From Streptomyces exfoliatus (GTDB taxonomy: Bacteria; Actinomycetota; Actinomycetes; Streptomycetales; Streptomycetaceae): DNA of 64,000 bases. Positions within the stretch are counted from its first letter, which is position 1, and each line of letters starts with the position of its first letter. The position numbers and the translations under genes are program-made. This document shows, piece by piece, positions 26,223 to 34,700 of the stretch. Under the pieces are notes generated by a model, which worked only from the letters and a program-made list of their open reading frames with translations, ran no database searches and was not told the DNA's origin. Location of the stretch: positions 186,001 through 250,000 of the forward strand of contig NZ_JNZP01000004.1 in assembly GCF_000725545.1 (NCBI RefSeq), given 5' to 3'.

Positions 26223-27206
26223 CTATCCGGCCTTGCGCGCGCCGGTGGCGGAGGCCAGCGCCACCCCGCCGAGGACGAGGGCCGTGCACGCGGCGCCGAG
26301 GGCGTCGGGGCGTTCACCGAGGAGCGGGTACGACAGGAGGGCGACGCAGACGGGCTGGAGGTAGTAGACGACTCCCGCGCGTGCCGCGCCGATGAGGGCG
26401 ATCGCCTTGTTCCAGGCGAAGAAGGCGACGGCCGAGGAGAAGACGCCGACGTACAGCAGGGGGCCCGCGGTCGCGACGCCGACGGTGAACCCGCCCTGGA
26501 CGGCGAGGGACACGGCGTACGCGGGGGCGAGCATCAGGGCGCCGAGCAGGAAGGTGGTGAAGAGGAAGGCGAGTCCGTCGATCTCGGCGGGCTTGCGCTT
26601 GAGCAGGGCGCTGTACGTGGCGAAGGACAGGGCGGCGGCGAACATCCACAGGTCGCCGGCGGTGAAGTCCACGGCGAGCGAGCCCTTTCCGACGAGCAGC
26701 AGCACTCCGAGGGCGGCGGTCAGCATGCCGAGGACGCGCCGGGCGCCGAGGCGTTCGCCGCCGAGCCGGGCGTGGACCGCCATGAGCACCGGGGAGGCGG
26801 CCATGATCATGCCCATGTTGGTGGCGGAGGTGGTCAGTCCGGCCTGGTGCACGAGGGTGTTGTAGAGGGCGACGCCGAAGAGGGAGGCGAGGGCGACGAA
26901 GCCGAGGTGGCTGCGGATCGTCCGCCACTGCCGCAGGAAGGGGCGGACGGCGAAGGGCGCGACGGCGAGCAGCGCGATGATCCAGCGCCAGAAGACGGCC
27001 TGGACGGGCGGGACGGTGTCGGCCATGTCCCGGGTGGCGACGAAGCTGCCGGACCAGACGACGGTGGCGAGCAGGGCGAGGAGCACGCCGAGGCCGGCGC
27101 CCGGTGCGAGCTTCCTCGCGGGCGCCGGCCTCTCGGTGGCGGTGGTGGCGATGATGGCGGTGTCGGTGGCCGCAGTGGTCGGGTGGCGTGCGGTGATCAG
27201 GCTCAT
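26223..27206 (-). CDS. EamA/DMT-family transporter (first)
   Basis: Ten-TM drug/metabolite-type transporter of 327 aa with two EamA repeats: about residues 37-170 (LLALLATVVWSGSFVATRDM) and 180-315 (LWMFAAALSFATYSALLKRK). The Trp-Ser-Gly-Ser-Phe and P..A.FWRW segments of repeat one are family hallmarks. Substrate is not predictable; relatives export amino acids, metabolites or drugs. It is cotranscribed with the LysR regulator downstream, and promoter module B lies 31 bp upstream of the ATG at 27206. Confidence 0.9.
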   Translation of the reverse strand: MSLITARHPTTAATDTAIIATTATERPAPARKLAPGAGLGVLLALLATVVWSGSFVATRDMADTVPPVQAVFWRWIIALLAVAPFAVRPFLRQWRTIRSHLGFVALASLFGVALYNTLVHQAGLTTSATNMGMIMAASPVLMAVHARLGGERLGARRVLGMLTAALGVLLLVGKGSLAVDFTAGDLWMFAAALSFATYSALLKRKPAEIDGLAFLFTTFLLGALMLAPAYAVSLAVQGGFTVGVATAGPLLYVGVFSSAVAFFAWNKAIALIGAARAGVVYYLQPVCVALLSYPLLGERPDALGAACTALVLGGVALASATGARKAG

Positions 27207-27211
27207 GCGGC

Positions 27212-28159
27212 CTACCGTCGCACTCCCGAAACCTCCAGGTCCATCGAAACTTCCTGGACCTTCCGTTCAGCTGAGCTGAACGGTGTGACCTGACCGGACT
27301 TCTTCGGGGTACGGGGGCCCAGCTGGCCCGTCAGCGTGGCGGCGAAGGCGATCACCATGCCGAGCACCTGGACCGGACCGAGGGCCTGGCCAAGCGCCGC
27401 CCAGCCGATGATCGCGGCGGTGAGGGGCGAGAGCGGACCGAGGAGGGTGACCGAGGAGGCGCTGAGCCGCTCGATGCCACGGAACCAGAGGAAGTAGGAG
27501 ACCGCGGTGTTCCCGAGGGCGAGGTAGGCGTAGCCGGCCAGGTGGGTGCCGGTCAGGGCGGGCGGGGCGCCTTCGACCAGGAAGGCGACGGGCAGGATGA
27601 CCAGGCCGCCCGCGGTGAGCTGCCAGCCGGTGAGCGCGAGGGCGCCGACGCCCTCGGGGCGGCCCCAGCGCTTGGTGAAGACGACGCCCGCCGACATCGA
27701 GAGGGCGGAGAGCAGCCCGGCGATCACGCCGACGAGGTCGAGCGCGGCACCGGCCTTGAGGACCACGAGACTGACGCCGAACGCGGCGGCGACGGCGGTG
27801 AGCAGCGACTTTGCGGTGGGCCTGTCGCCCAGGAAGAGGGCGGCGAGGCCGACGACGAAGAGCGGGCCGACGGAGCCGACGACGGCGGCGACGCCCCCGG
27901 GGAGCCGGTAGGCGGCGAGGAAGAGCAGCGGGAAGAAGGCGCCGATGTTGAGGGCCCCGAGGACGGCGGACTTCCACCACCAGGCGCCCTGCGGGAGCTT
28001 GCGGGTGAGCGCCAGGAGCAGGAGCCCGGCGGGCAGGGCGCGCATGAGGCCGGTGAAGAGCGGCCGGTCGGGCGGCAGGAACTCCGTGGTGACGAAGTAG
28101 GTGGAGCCCCAGGAGATGGGGGCGAGGGCGGTGAGCGCGACGATTGCTGCCTTGGACAT
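27212..28159 (-). CDS. EamA/DMT-family transporter (second)
   Basis: Ten-TM EamA transporter of 315 aa, starting MSKAAIVALTALAPISWGST followed by YFVTTEFLPPDRPLF. The second repeat contains WQLTAGGLVILPVAFLVEG and YLALGNTAVSYFLWFRGIER. The last about 28 residues (after LGPRTPKKSG) are hydrophilic and are encoded by the operator/promoter block of the next gene, so the tail may be a recent extension rather than conserved protein. It is divergent from a MarR regulator across a repeat-rich A/T-rich region, the classic arrangement of an efflux pump and its repressor. Confidence 0.9.
   Translation of the reverse strand: MSKAAIVALTALAPISWGSTYFVTTEFLPPDRPLFTGLMRALPAGLLLLALTRKLPQGAWWWKSAVLGALNIGAFFPLLFLAAYRLPGGVAAVVGSVGPLFVVGLAALFLGDRPTAKSLLTAVAAAFGVSLVVLKAGAALDLVGVIAGLLSALSMSAGVVFTKRWGRPEGVGALALTGWQLTAGGLVILPVAFLVEGAPPALTGTHLAGYAYLALGNTAVSYFLWFRGIERLSASSVTLLGPLSPLTAAIIGWAALGQALGPVQVLGMVIAFAATLTGQLGPRTPKKSGQVTPFSSAERKVQEVSMDLEVSGVRR
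27238..27284 (-). promoter_or_regulatory. promoter/operator module B upstream of EamA-LysR
   Basis: GTTCAGC-TGA-GCTGAAC (27265-27281) has the same arms as module A. GGTCCATCGAA (27238-27248) is identical in both and the intervening 16 bp are of equal length. On the minus strand the same -35 CTGAAC / 16 bp / -10 TTCGAT arrangement appears 31 bp before the EamA start. It lies within the 3' end of the second EamA gene. Confidence 0.65.
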
Positions 28160-28215
28160 GACGGTTCCCCCTGCTCTGGAGTGCCGGCCGAGATGGAACT
28201 CCGGACTGGCTTGGC

Positions 28216-28275
28216 GGTAATTAACTTACCACTAAGCTACTTACTTGCAAGTGGCTTAGTAGAGAGTGGCTTAGT
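28216..28275. promoter_or_regulatory. MarR-type operator array between EamA and MarR genes
   Basis: A/T-rich region with an 11-mer AGTGGCTTAGT as direct repeats at 28250-28260 and 28265-28275, and an inverted copy with one mismatch at 28231-28241. A perfect 10-bp palindrome ACTTGCAAGT (28243-28252) sits at the centre, and GGTAA-5-TTACC lies at 28216-28230. Suitable for dimeric MarR binding over both divergent promoters. Confidence 0.7.
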
Positions 28276-28310
28276 TGCCATCGAGGTGACCGGAAGGGAA
28301 CACTGGATCC

Positions 28311-28817
28311 ATGACTACGGAGCCCGCCGCCCACGACGCCGTCGACGCCATCACCGACCAGTGGGCCGCCGTCCGCCCGGACCTGGACACCGTCCCCATG
28401 GCGGTCTTCGGACGGATCTACCGGCTGGCCAACGCCATGCGCGGCAAGGTCGACAAGGCGTACGCGCCCTACGGCATGGCGCTCGGGGAGTTCGACGTGC
28501 TCGCGACGCTACGGCGTTCCGGCGAGCCGTACACGCTCTCGCCGCGCGAGCTGACCGCCACGCTGATGATCACCACCGGCGGGATGACGGGCCGGCTCGA
28601 CAAACTGGAGAAGGCCGGGCTGCTCACCCGCAGCCCCGACCCGAACGACCGGCGCGCCCTGCGGGTCACCCTCAGCGAGCGCGGCAAGGAGCTGGTGGAC
28701 CAGGCCGTGGGGGCCGGTCTCGCGGAGCAGCGGGCCGCCCTGGAGGCCGCCCTCAGCGAGGAGGAGGCGGCGCAGCTGGCCGGACTCCTTCGCAAGCTGC
28801 TCGCGACCACGGCATAG
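28311..28817 (+). CDS. MarR-family transcriptional regulator
   Basis: MarR-type repressor of 168 aa. The winged HTH spans about residues 60-125: YTLSPRELTATLMITTGGMT followed by GRLDKLEKAGLLTRSPDPND and RRALRVTLSERGKELVD. N- and C-terminal helices for dimerisation flank it. It probably represses the divergent EamA transporter and itself through the repeat array immediately upstream, with relief by a small-molecule ligand. Start ATG 28311. A perfect hairpin follows the stop. Confidence 0.93.
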   Translation: MTTEPAAHDAVDAITDQWAAVRPDLDTVPMAVFGRIYRLANAMRGKVDKAYAPYGMALGEFDVLATLRRSGEPYTLSPRELTATLMITTGGMTGRLDKLEKAGLLTRSPDPNDRRALRVTLSERGKELVDQAVGAGLAEQRAALEAALSEEEAAQLAGLLRKLLATTA

Positions 28818-28831
28818 GGCTCAGCGCACGC

Positions 28832-28870
28832 GAGGGCGCCGCACGGTACGTCGTACCGTGCGGCGCCCTC
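28832..28870. terminator. perfect 18-bp bidirectional terminator
   Basis: Stem of 18 bp without mismatch (28832-28849 with 28853-28870; arm GAGGGCGCCGCACGGTAC) and a 3-nt loop, between the convergent MarR gene and the small membrane protein gene. Confidence 0.9.
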
Positions 28871-28892
28871 GGCGAGGAGAAGGAGGAGGCGG

Positions 28893-29120
28893 TCAGGCCT
28901 TCTTGGACTTGTCGAGCACCATCACCAGGCCGACGATGACCAGGAACAGCACCAGCGGTGCGGCGACGAACAGACCGAGGGTCTCGACGACCTCCAGCTT
29001 GGGGGCCGGGTCGTCGCCGTCGTCGCGGGTGAGCGCGAGCGCGGGGGACGACATGAGCAGCATCATCAGCGTCGTACCGGCCGCGAGCGAGCCGGCGCGC
29101 AGAGCGTTCTTCTTGTCCAC
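28893..29120 (-). CDS. small membrane protein (75 aa), conserved type
   Basis: Small protein of 75 aa: a basic lead (MDKKNALRAG), a first hydrophobic segment with a signal-peptide-like end (TLMMLLMSSPALALTRDD), an acidic linker, then a C-terminal transmembrane helix (TLGLFVAAPLVLFLVIVGLV) ending DKSKKA. GTG 29120 is preferred over the long upstream frame, which is mostly the complement of malQ's end. I recall similar small proteins next to malQ in Streptomyces, function unknown. It begins 20 bp after malQ and is probably cotranscribed. Confidence 0.75.
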   Translation of the reverse strand: MDKKNALRAGSLAAGTTLMMLLMSSPALALTRDDGDDPAPKLEVVETLGLFVAAPLVLFLVIVGLVMVLDKSKKA

Positions 29121-29140
29121 GGTGCAAACGTAGCGAACAC

Positions 29141-31273
29141 CTAAACCGGCCGCGCGCCCGGGGGTGCCGTACGGGCGTCCACAGGGGGTGCCGGCACGCC
29201 CGCGCGAACGTTCCCGACCGCCGTACGGGCCCGCAGCTCGCGCAGCAGGACGTGCGCCCGGGGCGAGGCGGCCAGCTGCTCCAGGGTGAGCGGCTGCCCG
29301 TCCGCGCCCGCGAGCGGCAGCCGCCAGTTGGGGTACTGGTCCCACGTCCCCGGCAGGTTCTGCGGTCTGCGGTCGCCCACCGCGTCCGGCAGCCAGACCC
29401 CCACCATGCGGGCCGGCGTGCCGAGCAGGAACCGGTGGACGGCCCTGATCTCCGACTGCTCGTCACCCGGGCCCTCCGGCAGCAGCCCGAGCCGCTGGAA
29501 GAGACCCAGCCACTCGGCGGTCTCGGCCGCGTCCGCCGACCGCTCGCGCTCCAGGTCGCCCGGGAGCAGCCCGAGCCGGTGCCGCAGGGTGACGTGGTCG
29601 CCGGAGAGCCGCGCGGCCGTCGGCGGCAGGTCGTGGGTGGTGGCCGTGGCCACGCACTCGGCGCGCCATTCGTCCTGCGGCAGCGGGCGGCCCGTGCCGG
29701 CCCAGTCCCGCTCGAACCAGAGCACGGACGTGCCGAACACCCCGCGCCCGGCCAGCTCCTCGCGTACGCCCGGTTCGACCGTGCCGAGGTCCTCGCCGAT
29801 GACGAGGGCGCCCGCGCGATGGGCTTCGAGGACGAGGACCGCGAGCATCGCCTCGGCGTCGTACCGCACGTAGGTGCCCTCGGTGGGCTCGTGCCCCTGC
29901 GGAACCCACCAGAGCCGGAAGAGGCCCATCACGTGGTCGATGCGCAACGCTCCCGCGTGCCGGAGGAGTTCGCGGAGGAGTCCGCGGTACGGGGCGTAGC
30001 CGGCGGCGGCGAGGGCGTCCGGGCGCCAGGGCGGCAGGCCCCAGTCCTGACCGCGCGCGTTGAAGGCGTCGGGCGGGGCGCCGACCGACATGCCGGCCGC
30101 GAAGGCCTCCTGCTGGGCCCAGGCGTCGGAGCCCTCCGGGTGGACGCCGACCGCGAGGTCATGGACGATCCCGACCGCCATCCCGGCCTCCCGGGCGGCC
30201 GCGGCGGCGTCGGCCAGCTGCCGGTCGGTCAGCCAGGCGAGCCGCAGGTGGAAGTCGACCCGGGCGGACAGGGCGGGGTCGTCCCGCACGACGGCCTCGG
30301 CCGTGCGCGGGTCGCGCAGCTCCTCGGGCCAGTCGCGCCAGTGGTGGCCGTACCGCTCGGCGAGGGCCTGATAGGTGGCGTGGTCCTCCAGGGCGCGACC
30401 CCGCGCGGCGAGGAAGTCGTGGAAGTCGGCGCGCCGCCCGGGGCCGAGTTCCACGCTCTCGACGACGAGTTCCAGGGCCCGCCGCTTGACCTCCCAGACC
30501 GCGTCCCTGTCGATCACCGCGCCCTTGGCGAGGACCCGTTCGCGCAGCTCGGCGGCCTCGGCGAGGATCCGGTCGAGCTCCTCGCGGCGCTCGGGGCCGA
30601 CCAGGGCGTACTCGGGGATCTCCTCGATCCGCAGATGGACGGGGTCGGGGAAGCGGCGCGAGGAGGGGCGGTACGGGGAGGGGTCGCTCGGCGCCCCGGG
30701 CACGCCCGCGTGGAGCGGGTTGACCTGGACGAAACCGGCGCCGTGGATGCGGCCCGCCCAGGTGACGAGTTCCCGGAGGTCCCCGAGGTCGCCCATCCCC
30801 CAGGAGCGCTGCGAGAGCAGGGAGTAGAGCTGGACGAGGAGCCCGTACGCGCGGTGTTCGGGGCCGGGTACGCGCGCGGGGCTCACGATGAGGGTGCTGG
30901 TGGCCGTGCGGCCGTCCGGGGCCTGCGCCTCGACCGCGTGGACGCCGAGGGGCAGCCGCTCCCAGTCCTCGCCGATGACGACCGCGCCGTCCTCGGTGGT
31001 GACCCGGAGCAGGGTGCCGGGCGGCAGGCCGGCCGGCGGGCGGGCGGGCTCCCCGCCGTGGCGCCGGACCAGGGTCGGGGGCAGCAGGCGCTCCCGGTCG
31101 GCCCGTTCCGCCGCGTCGAGGGCCGCGGAGACCGCTTCGGGCGTGGCCGCGTCCACGCCGAGGGCGCCGAGGACGGCGACCACGGTGGCGTCCGGCACGG
31201 GGACGGTGACGCCTTCGGAGGGGCTGTAGGCGGTGGCGACGCCGTGACGGGCGGCGAGACGGGCCAGGGTCAC
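29141..31273 (-). CDS. malQ: 4-alpha-glucanotransferase (amylomaltase)
   Basis: GH77 amylomaltase, 710 aa, which disproportionates maltodextrins in the cytoplasm. An actinobacterial N-terminal extension (residues 1 to about 130, with a beta-sandwich) precedes the barrel. Catalytic residues are visible: nucleophile Asp in LRIDHVMGLFRLWW, acid/base Glu in VIGEDLGTVEP and stabilising Asp in TTHDLPPTAARL. The SWGMGDLGDL segment and the NPLHAG block are family hallmarks. The start is GTG 31273 (MTLARLAARHG), one base after the stop of a small upstream ORF, which suggests translational coupling. A small membrane-protein gene follows. Confidence 0.94.
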   Translation of the reverse strand: MTLARLAARHGVATAYSPSEGVTVPVPDATVVAVLGALGVDAATPEAVSAALDAAERADRERLLPPTLVRRHGGEPARPPAGLPPGTLLRVTTEDGAVVIGEDWERLPLGVHAVEAQAPDGRTATSTLIVSPARVPGPEHRAYGLLVQLYSLLSQRSWGMGDLGDLRELVTWAGRIHGAGFVQVNPLHAGVPGAPSDPSPYRPSSRRFPDPVHLRIEEIPEYALVGPERREELDRILAEAAELRERVLAKGAVIDRDAVWEVKRRALELVVESVELGPGRRADFHDFLAARGRALEDHATYQALAERYGHHWRDWPEELRDPRTAEAVVRDDPALSARVDFHLRLAWLTDRQLADAAAAAREAGMAVGIVHDLAVGVHPEGSDAWAQQEAFAAGMSVGAPPDAFNARGQDWGLPPWRPDALAAAGYAPYRGLLRELLRHAGALRIDHVMGLFRLWWVPQGHEPTEGTYVRYDAEAMLAVLVLEAHRAGALVIGEDLGTVEPGVREELAGRGVFGTSVLWFERDWAGTGRPLPQDEWRAECVATATTHDLPPTAARLSGDHVTLRHRLGLLPGDLERERSADAAETAEWLGLFQRLGLLPEGPGDEQSEIRAVHRFLLGTPARMVGVWLPDAVGDRRPQNLPGTWDQYPNWRLPLAGADGQPLTLEQLAASPRAHVLLRELRARTAVGNVRAGVPAPPVDARTAPPGARPV

Positions 31274-31274
31274 T

Positions 31275-31529
31275 TCACACTCCGGGGGACTCCGGGCCGC
31301 CCGCGCTGCCGGGGGCGGTGGGCTCGCTGGTGAGGGGGGCCGCCACGGTCAGGGGCGGTTCGCTGGTGAGGGGGGCGGCGTCGGGGAGCGGCGGCTCGCT
31401 GGTCAGCGGCTCACCGGTCAGTGGCTCGCCGGTGAGCGGTTCGCCGGTGAGCGGTTCGCCGGCCGGGGCCGACCGCTGCGCGATGCGTATCCGTCCGGGG
31501 TGGTGGGCGGTCGTGCTCAGGGGGGTCAC
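31275..31529 (-). CDS. possible small repeat protein upstream of malQ
   Basis: Candidate 84-aa ORF on the minus strand from GTG 31529 (GGGAGA upstream) to a TGA one base before the malQ GTG. The sequence MTPLSTTAHHPGRIRIAQRS is followed by GEPLT x4 (residues 24-43) and then three looser LTSEP units. No family is recognised and there is no signal peptide or membrane helix. The tight junction with malQ favours translation; the 15-bp repeats and lack of a recognisable domain argue for caution. A longer frame starting at 31595 also exists. Confidence 0.45.
   Translation of the reverse strand: MTPLSTTAHHPGRIRIAQRSAPAGEPLTGEPLTGEPLTGEPLTSEPPLPDAAPLTSEPPLTVAAPLTSEPTAPGSAGGPESPGV
31401..31460 (-). 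repeat. 15-bp tandem repeats encoding GEPLT
   Basis: Four 15-bp units encode Gly-Glu-Pro-Leu-Thr in the small ORF before malQ, with diverged copies (TSEPPL/PLTSEP) continuing downstream. The unit length is a multiple of three. Confidence 0.75.
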
Positions 31530-31616
31530 GGGGGTCTCCCGGTTTCGTCTCGACAGGTGGGACCTGGGGCAATGACTGAGCCCTACCCACCGCACCTCGT
31601 TTTACCGGCGGAATGT

Positions 31617-31638
31617 GGCGAAGTGACGTCACCTCGCC
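31617..31638. promoter_or_regulatory. 22-bp palindrome between malQ and GH84 genes
   Basis: Arms GGCGAAGTGAC and GTCACCTCGCC are complementary with one mismatch and no spacer; the core GTGACGTCAC (31623-31632) is perfect. The palindrome lies in the 253-bp divergent intergenic region, 144 bp before the GH84 start and 88 bp from the small ORF start. A good operator candidate; the regulator is unknown. Confidence 0.55.
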
Positions 31639-31782
31639 GACGGCTCGCCGGGCAAAGGCGACACATCGGCCACCCTCATTGACACCTCAGTGCGACGGGT
31701 GGTGGGCTCGTGACCCACTCGTTACCGACCGGCGGAGCGGCCGGCCCGCCCTGACGGGCCGGTCCGGCCGAAGGGAGATCCC

Positions 31783-34700
31783 GTGCACCTCGGGCGCAGC
31801 AGGCGCACCGCGACGGCCGTCGCCGCCGCCGTCATCGGCGGCCTCCTCGGCGGCGCGGTGATGCCGGGCGCGGCGCAGGCGGCTCCGAAGGCGCCGCGCC
31901 CGCCCGTGACACCGCTCGCCCCGTCGGCGCCCGGAAACCCGGCCCCGCCGGTGGCCTCGTCGACCGCCTCCCCCTCGCCGACGCGGACGGCCGCCTCAGG
32001 CGCCCGTCCGGCCGCCTCGCTTCCCGCCGTCTGGCCCCGGCCGCAGTCCGTGACCGCCGCCGGGCCCTCCGTACGCCTCGGGGACGAGGTGACCCTGCTC
32101 GCGGACGACGACGCCGATCCGTACGCCCTCGCCGCCCTGCGCGAGCTGCTGCGGTCCGCCGGCGTACGGACCGTCCACACCGGACTCCCGGGCCGCGGGC
32201 CCGTCCTCCGGGCCTCGGGGCCCTCCGGCGAGGCCGCAGGGGCGGCGCTGACCGCCCTGCGCGTGCCCGACCGAGTCGACCTGCCGCGCGGGGGCTACCG
32301 GCTCGCCACGGGCCGCCTCCAGGGGCGGGACACGGTCGTCCTGGACGGCGTGGGCGAGGACGGCCTGTTCCACGCCGTGCAGACGCTGCGTCAGCTCCTC
32401 GGCACCGGCGGGGAGGTCCCCGGGGTCGTCGTCCGCGACTGGCCGGGAACGGCCGAGCGCGGGATCACCGAGGGCTTCTACGGACGCCCCTGGACCGCGG
32501 AACAGCGGCTCGCCCAGATCGACTTCCTCGGCCGGACCAAGCAGAACCGCTATCTGTACGCGCCCGGCGACGACCCCTACCGCGGGGTGCAGTGGCGCGA
32601 GCCCTACCCGGCCGCCCAGCAGGCCGAGTTCCGCGCGCTCGCCGAACGGGCCCGTGCCCGGCACGTGACGCTCGGCTGGGCCGTGGCGCCCGCCCAGTCC
32701 ATGTGCCTGTCGTCGGCCGCCGACGTGACGGCGCTGAGCGCGAAGCTCGACGCGATGTGGGCGCTCGGGGTGCGCTCCTTCCAGCTCCAGTTCCAGGACG
32801 CCTCGTACGACGAGTGGCACTGCGACCGGGACGCCGACACCTTCGGGCGCGGCCCCGAGGCCGCTGCCGCCGCCCACGCGCGCGTGGCCAACACGATCGC
32901 CCGCCGTCTCGCCGAACGGCACCCGGACGCCGAGCCGCTGACGGTGATGCCGACGGAGTACTACCAGGACGGCGCCACCGCCTACCGCGCGAAGCTCGCC
33001 GAGACGCTCGACGCGGACGTGCGGGTGGCGTGGACCGGCGTCGGGGTCGTCCCGCGCACGATCACCGGCGGCGAACTGGCGGGCGCGCGCGGCGCGCTGC
33101 GCCACCCGCTGGTCACCATGGACAACTACCCGGTCAACGACTACGCGCAGGACCGGCTGTTCCTCGGCCCGGCCACCGGGCGGGAGCCGGCCGTGGCCGC
33201 CGGTTCCGCCGCCTTCCTCGCCCACGCCATGGAACAGGCCGCGGCCTCCCGCGTGCCGCTCTTCACCACCGCCGACTACGCCTGGAACCCGCGCGGCTAC
33301 CGGCCGCGGGAGTCGTGGCGGGCGGCCGTCGACGACCTCGCGGGCCCGGACCCGGCCGCCCGCGAGGCGCTGCGCGCGCTCGCGGGGAACGGCGCCTCCT
33401 CGGTCCTCGACCCGGCGGGCGAATCGGCCTACCTGAAGCCGCTCCTGGCGGCCTTCTGGGCCACCCGTACGGCCACGGGCACAGGCGCGGGGGCGGGCGC
33501 GGGCGGGGAGAAGGCGGCGCGTGAACTGCGGGCCGCGTTCACCGTGATGCGCCAGGCCCCAGGACGGCTCGCGGCGACCGCGGGCGGCACCCTCGACGAC
33601 GAGACGGGCCCCTGGCTCGACCAGCTCGCCCGGTACGGCCTGGCGGGCGAGACGGCGGTCGACATGCTGCTCGCCCAGTCGGCCGGTGACGGGGCGGCGG
33701 CCTGGAAGGCGCAGCTGCGCCTCGAACAACTGCGGAAGGACCTGAAGGCGAGCCGGGTGACGGTCGGCGCGGGCGTGCTGGACCCGTTCCTCACGCGCGC
33801 GGTGGACCGGGCCGAGGCCTGGACGGGCGCCGACCGCACCCCGGCGGCCACCGCCGACCGCACCGCCGGCTCGTACACCGTGCGGCTCGACCGGGCCCGG
33901 CCCGTGGAGGCCCTGACGGTGATGACCGAACCGGTCGAACCGGTCGAACCGGCCGAGTCGGGTGGGCCGGGCGCGGGCGCGGGCACGAACCACGCGCGCG
34001 TGGAGGCGTACGTCCCGGGAGAGGGCTGGCGGCCGCTCGGCCCGTTGTCGGCGTCCGGGTGGACCCAGACCGAGCTCAAGGGGCTGCGGGCCGAGGCGCT
34101 TCGGGTGGTGTGGGACGGCGAGGGATCGGCGCCCGAGGTGCGGTCGCTGGTGCCCTGGTTCGCGGACGGGCCGCGGGCGGGCCTCGCCCTGGCCCGTGCG
34201 GAGACGGACGCCGAGATCGGCGGCCCGGCCCAGCGGGTGGACGTGGAGCTGTCGGGGCGGCGCGCGGGCGAGGTGCGCGGACCGCTGACGGCGAAGGCCC
34301 CGAAGGGCGTCACGGTCCGGCTGCCGGAGCAGGCGGTGGTGGAGCGCGGCGCGCGGACGACCGTCCCCCTGGAGGTGTCGGTGGCGCCGGACGCGCCCGC
34401 GGGCGCGTACCGGGTGCCGGTGTCCTTCGCGGGCGAGGAGCGGGTCCTGACGGTGCGGGCGTTCCCGCGGACGGCCGGCCCGGACCTGGCGCGGACGGCG
34501 ACGGCCTCGTCGTCGGGCGACGAGACGCCGGACTTCCCCGCCTCCTCGGCGGCGGACGGCGATCCGGCCACCCGCTGGTCGTCCCCCGCGGAGGACGGCG
34601 CCTGGTGGCAGGTGGAGCTGCCCGAGCCGGCCCGGATAGGGCAGGTGGTGCTGCACTGGCAGGACGCGTACGCCTCCCGGTACCGGGTCCAGGTGTCGGC

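Noticed and set aside
31613..31861. Plus-strand ORF of 82 codons before the GH84 gene
   Set aside because: It crosses the palindrome and the GH84 start in another frame, and has no ribosome-binding site or recognisable protein features.
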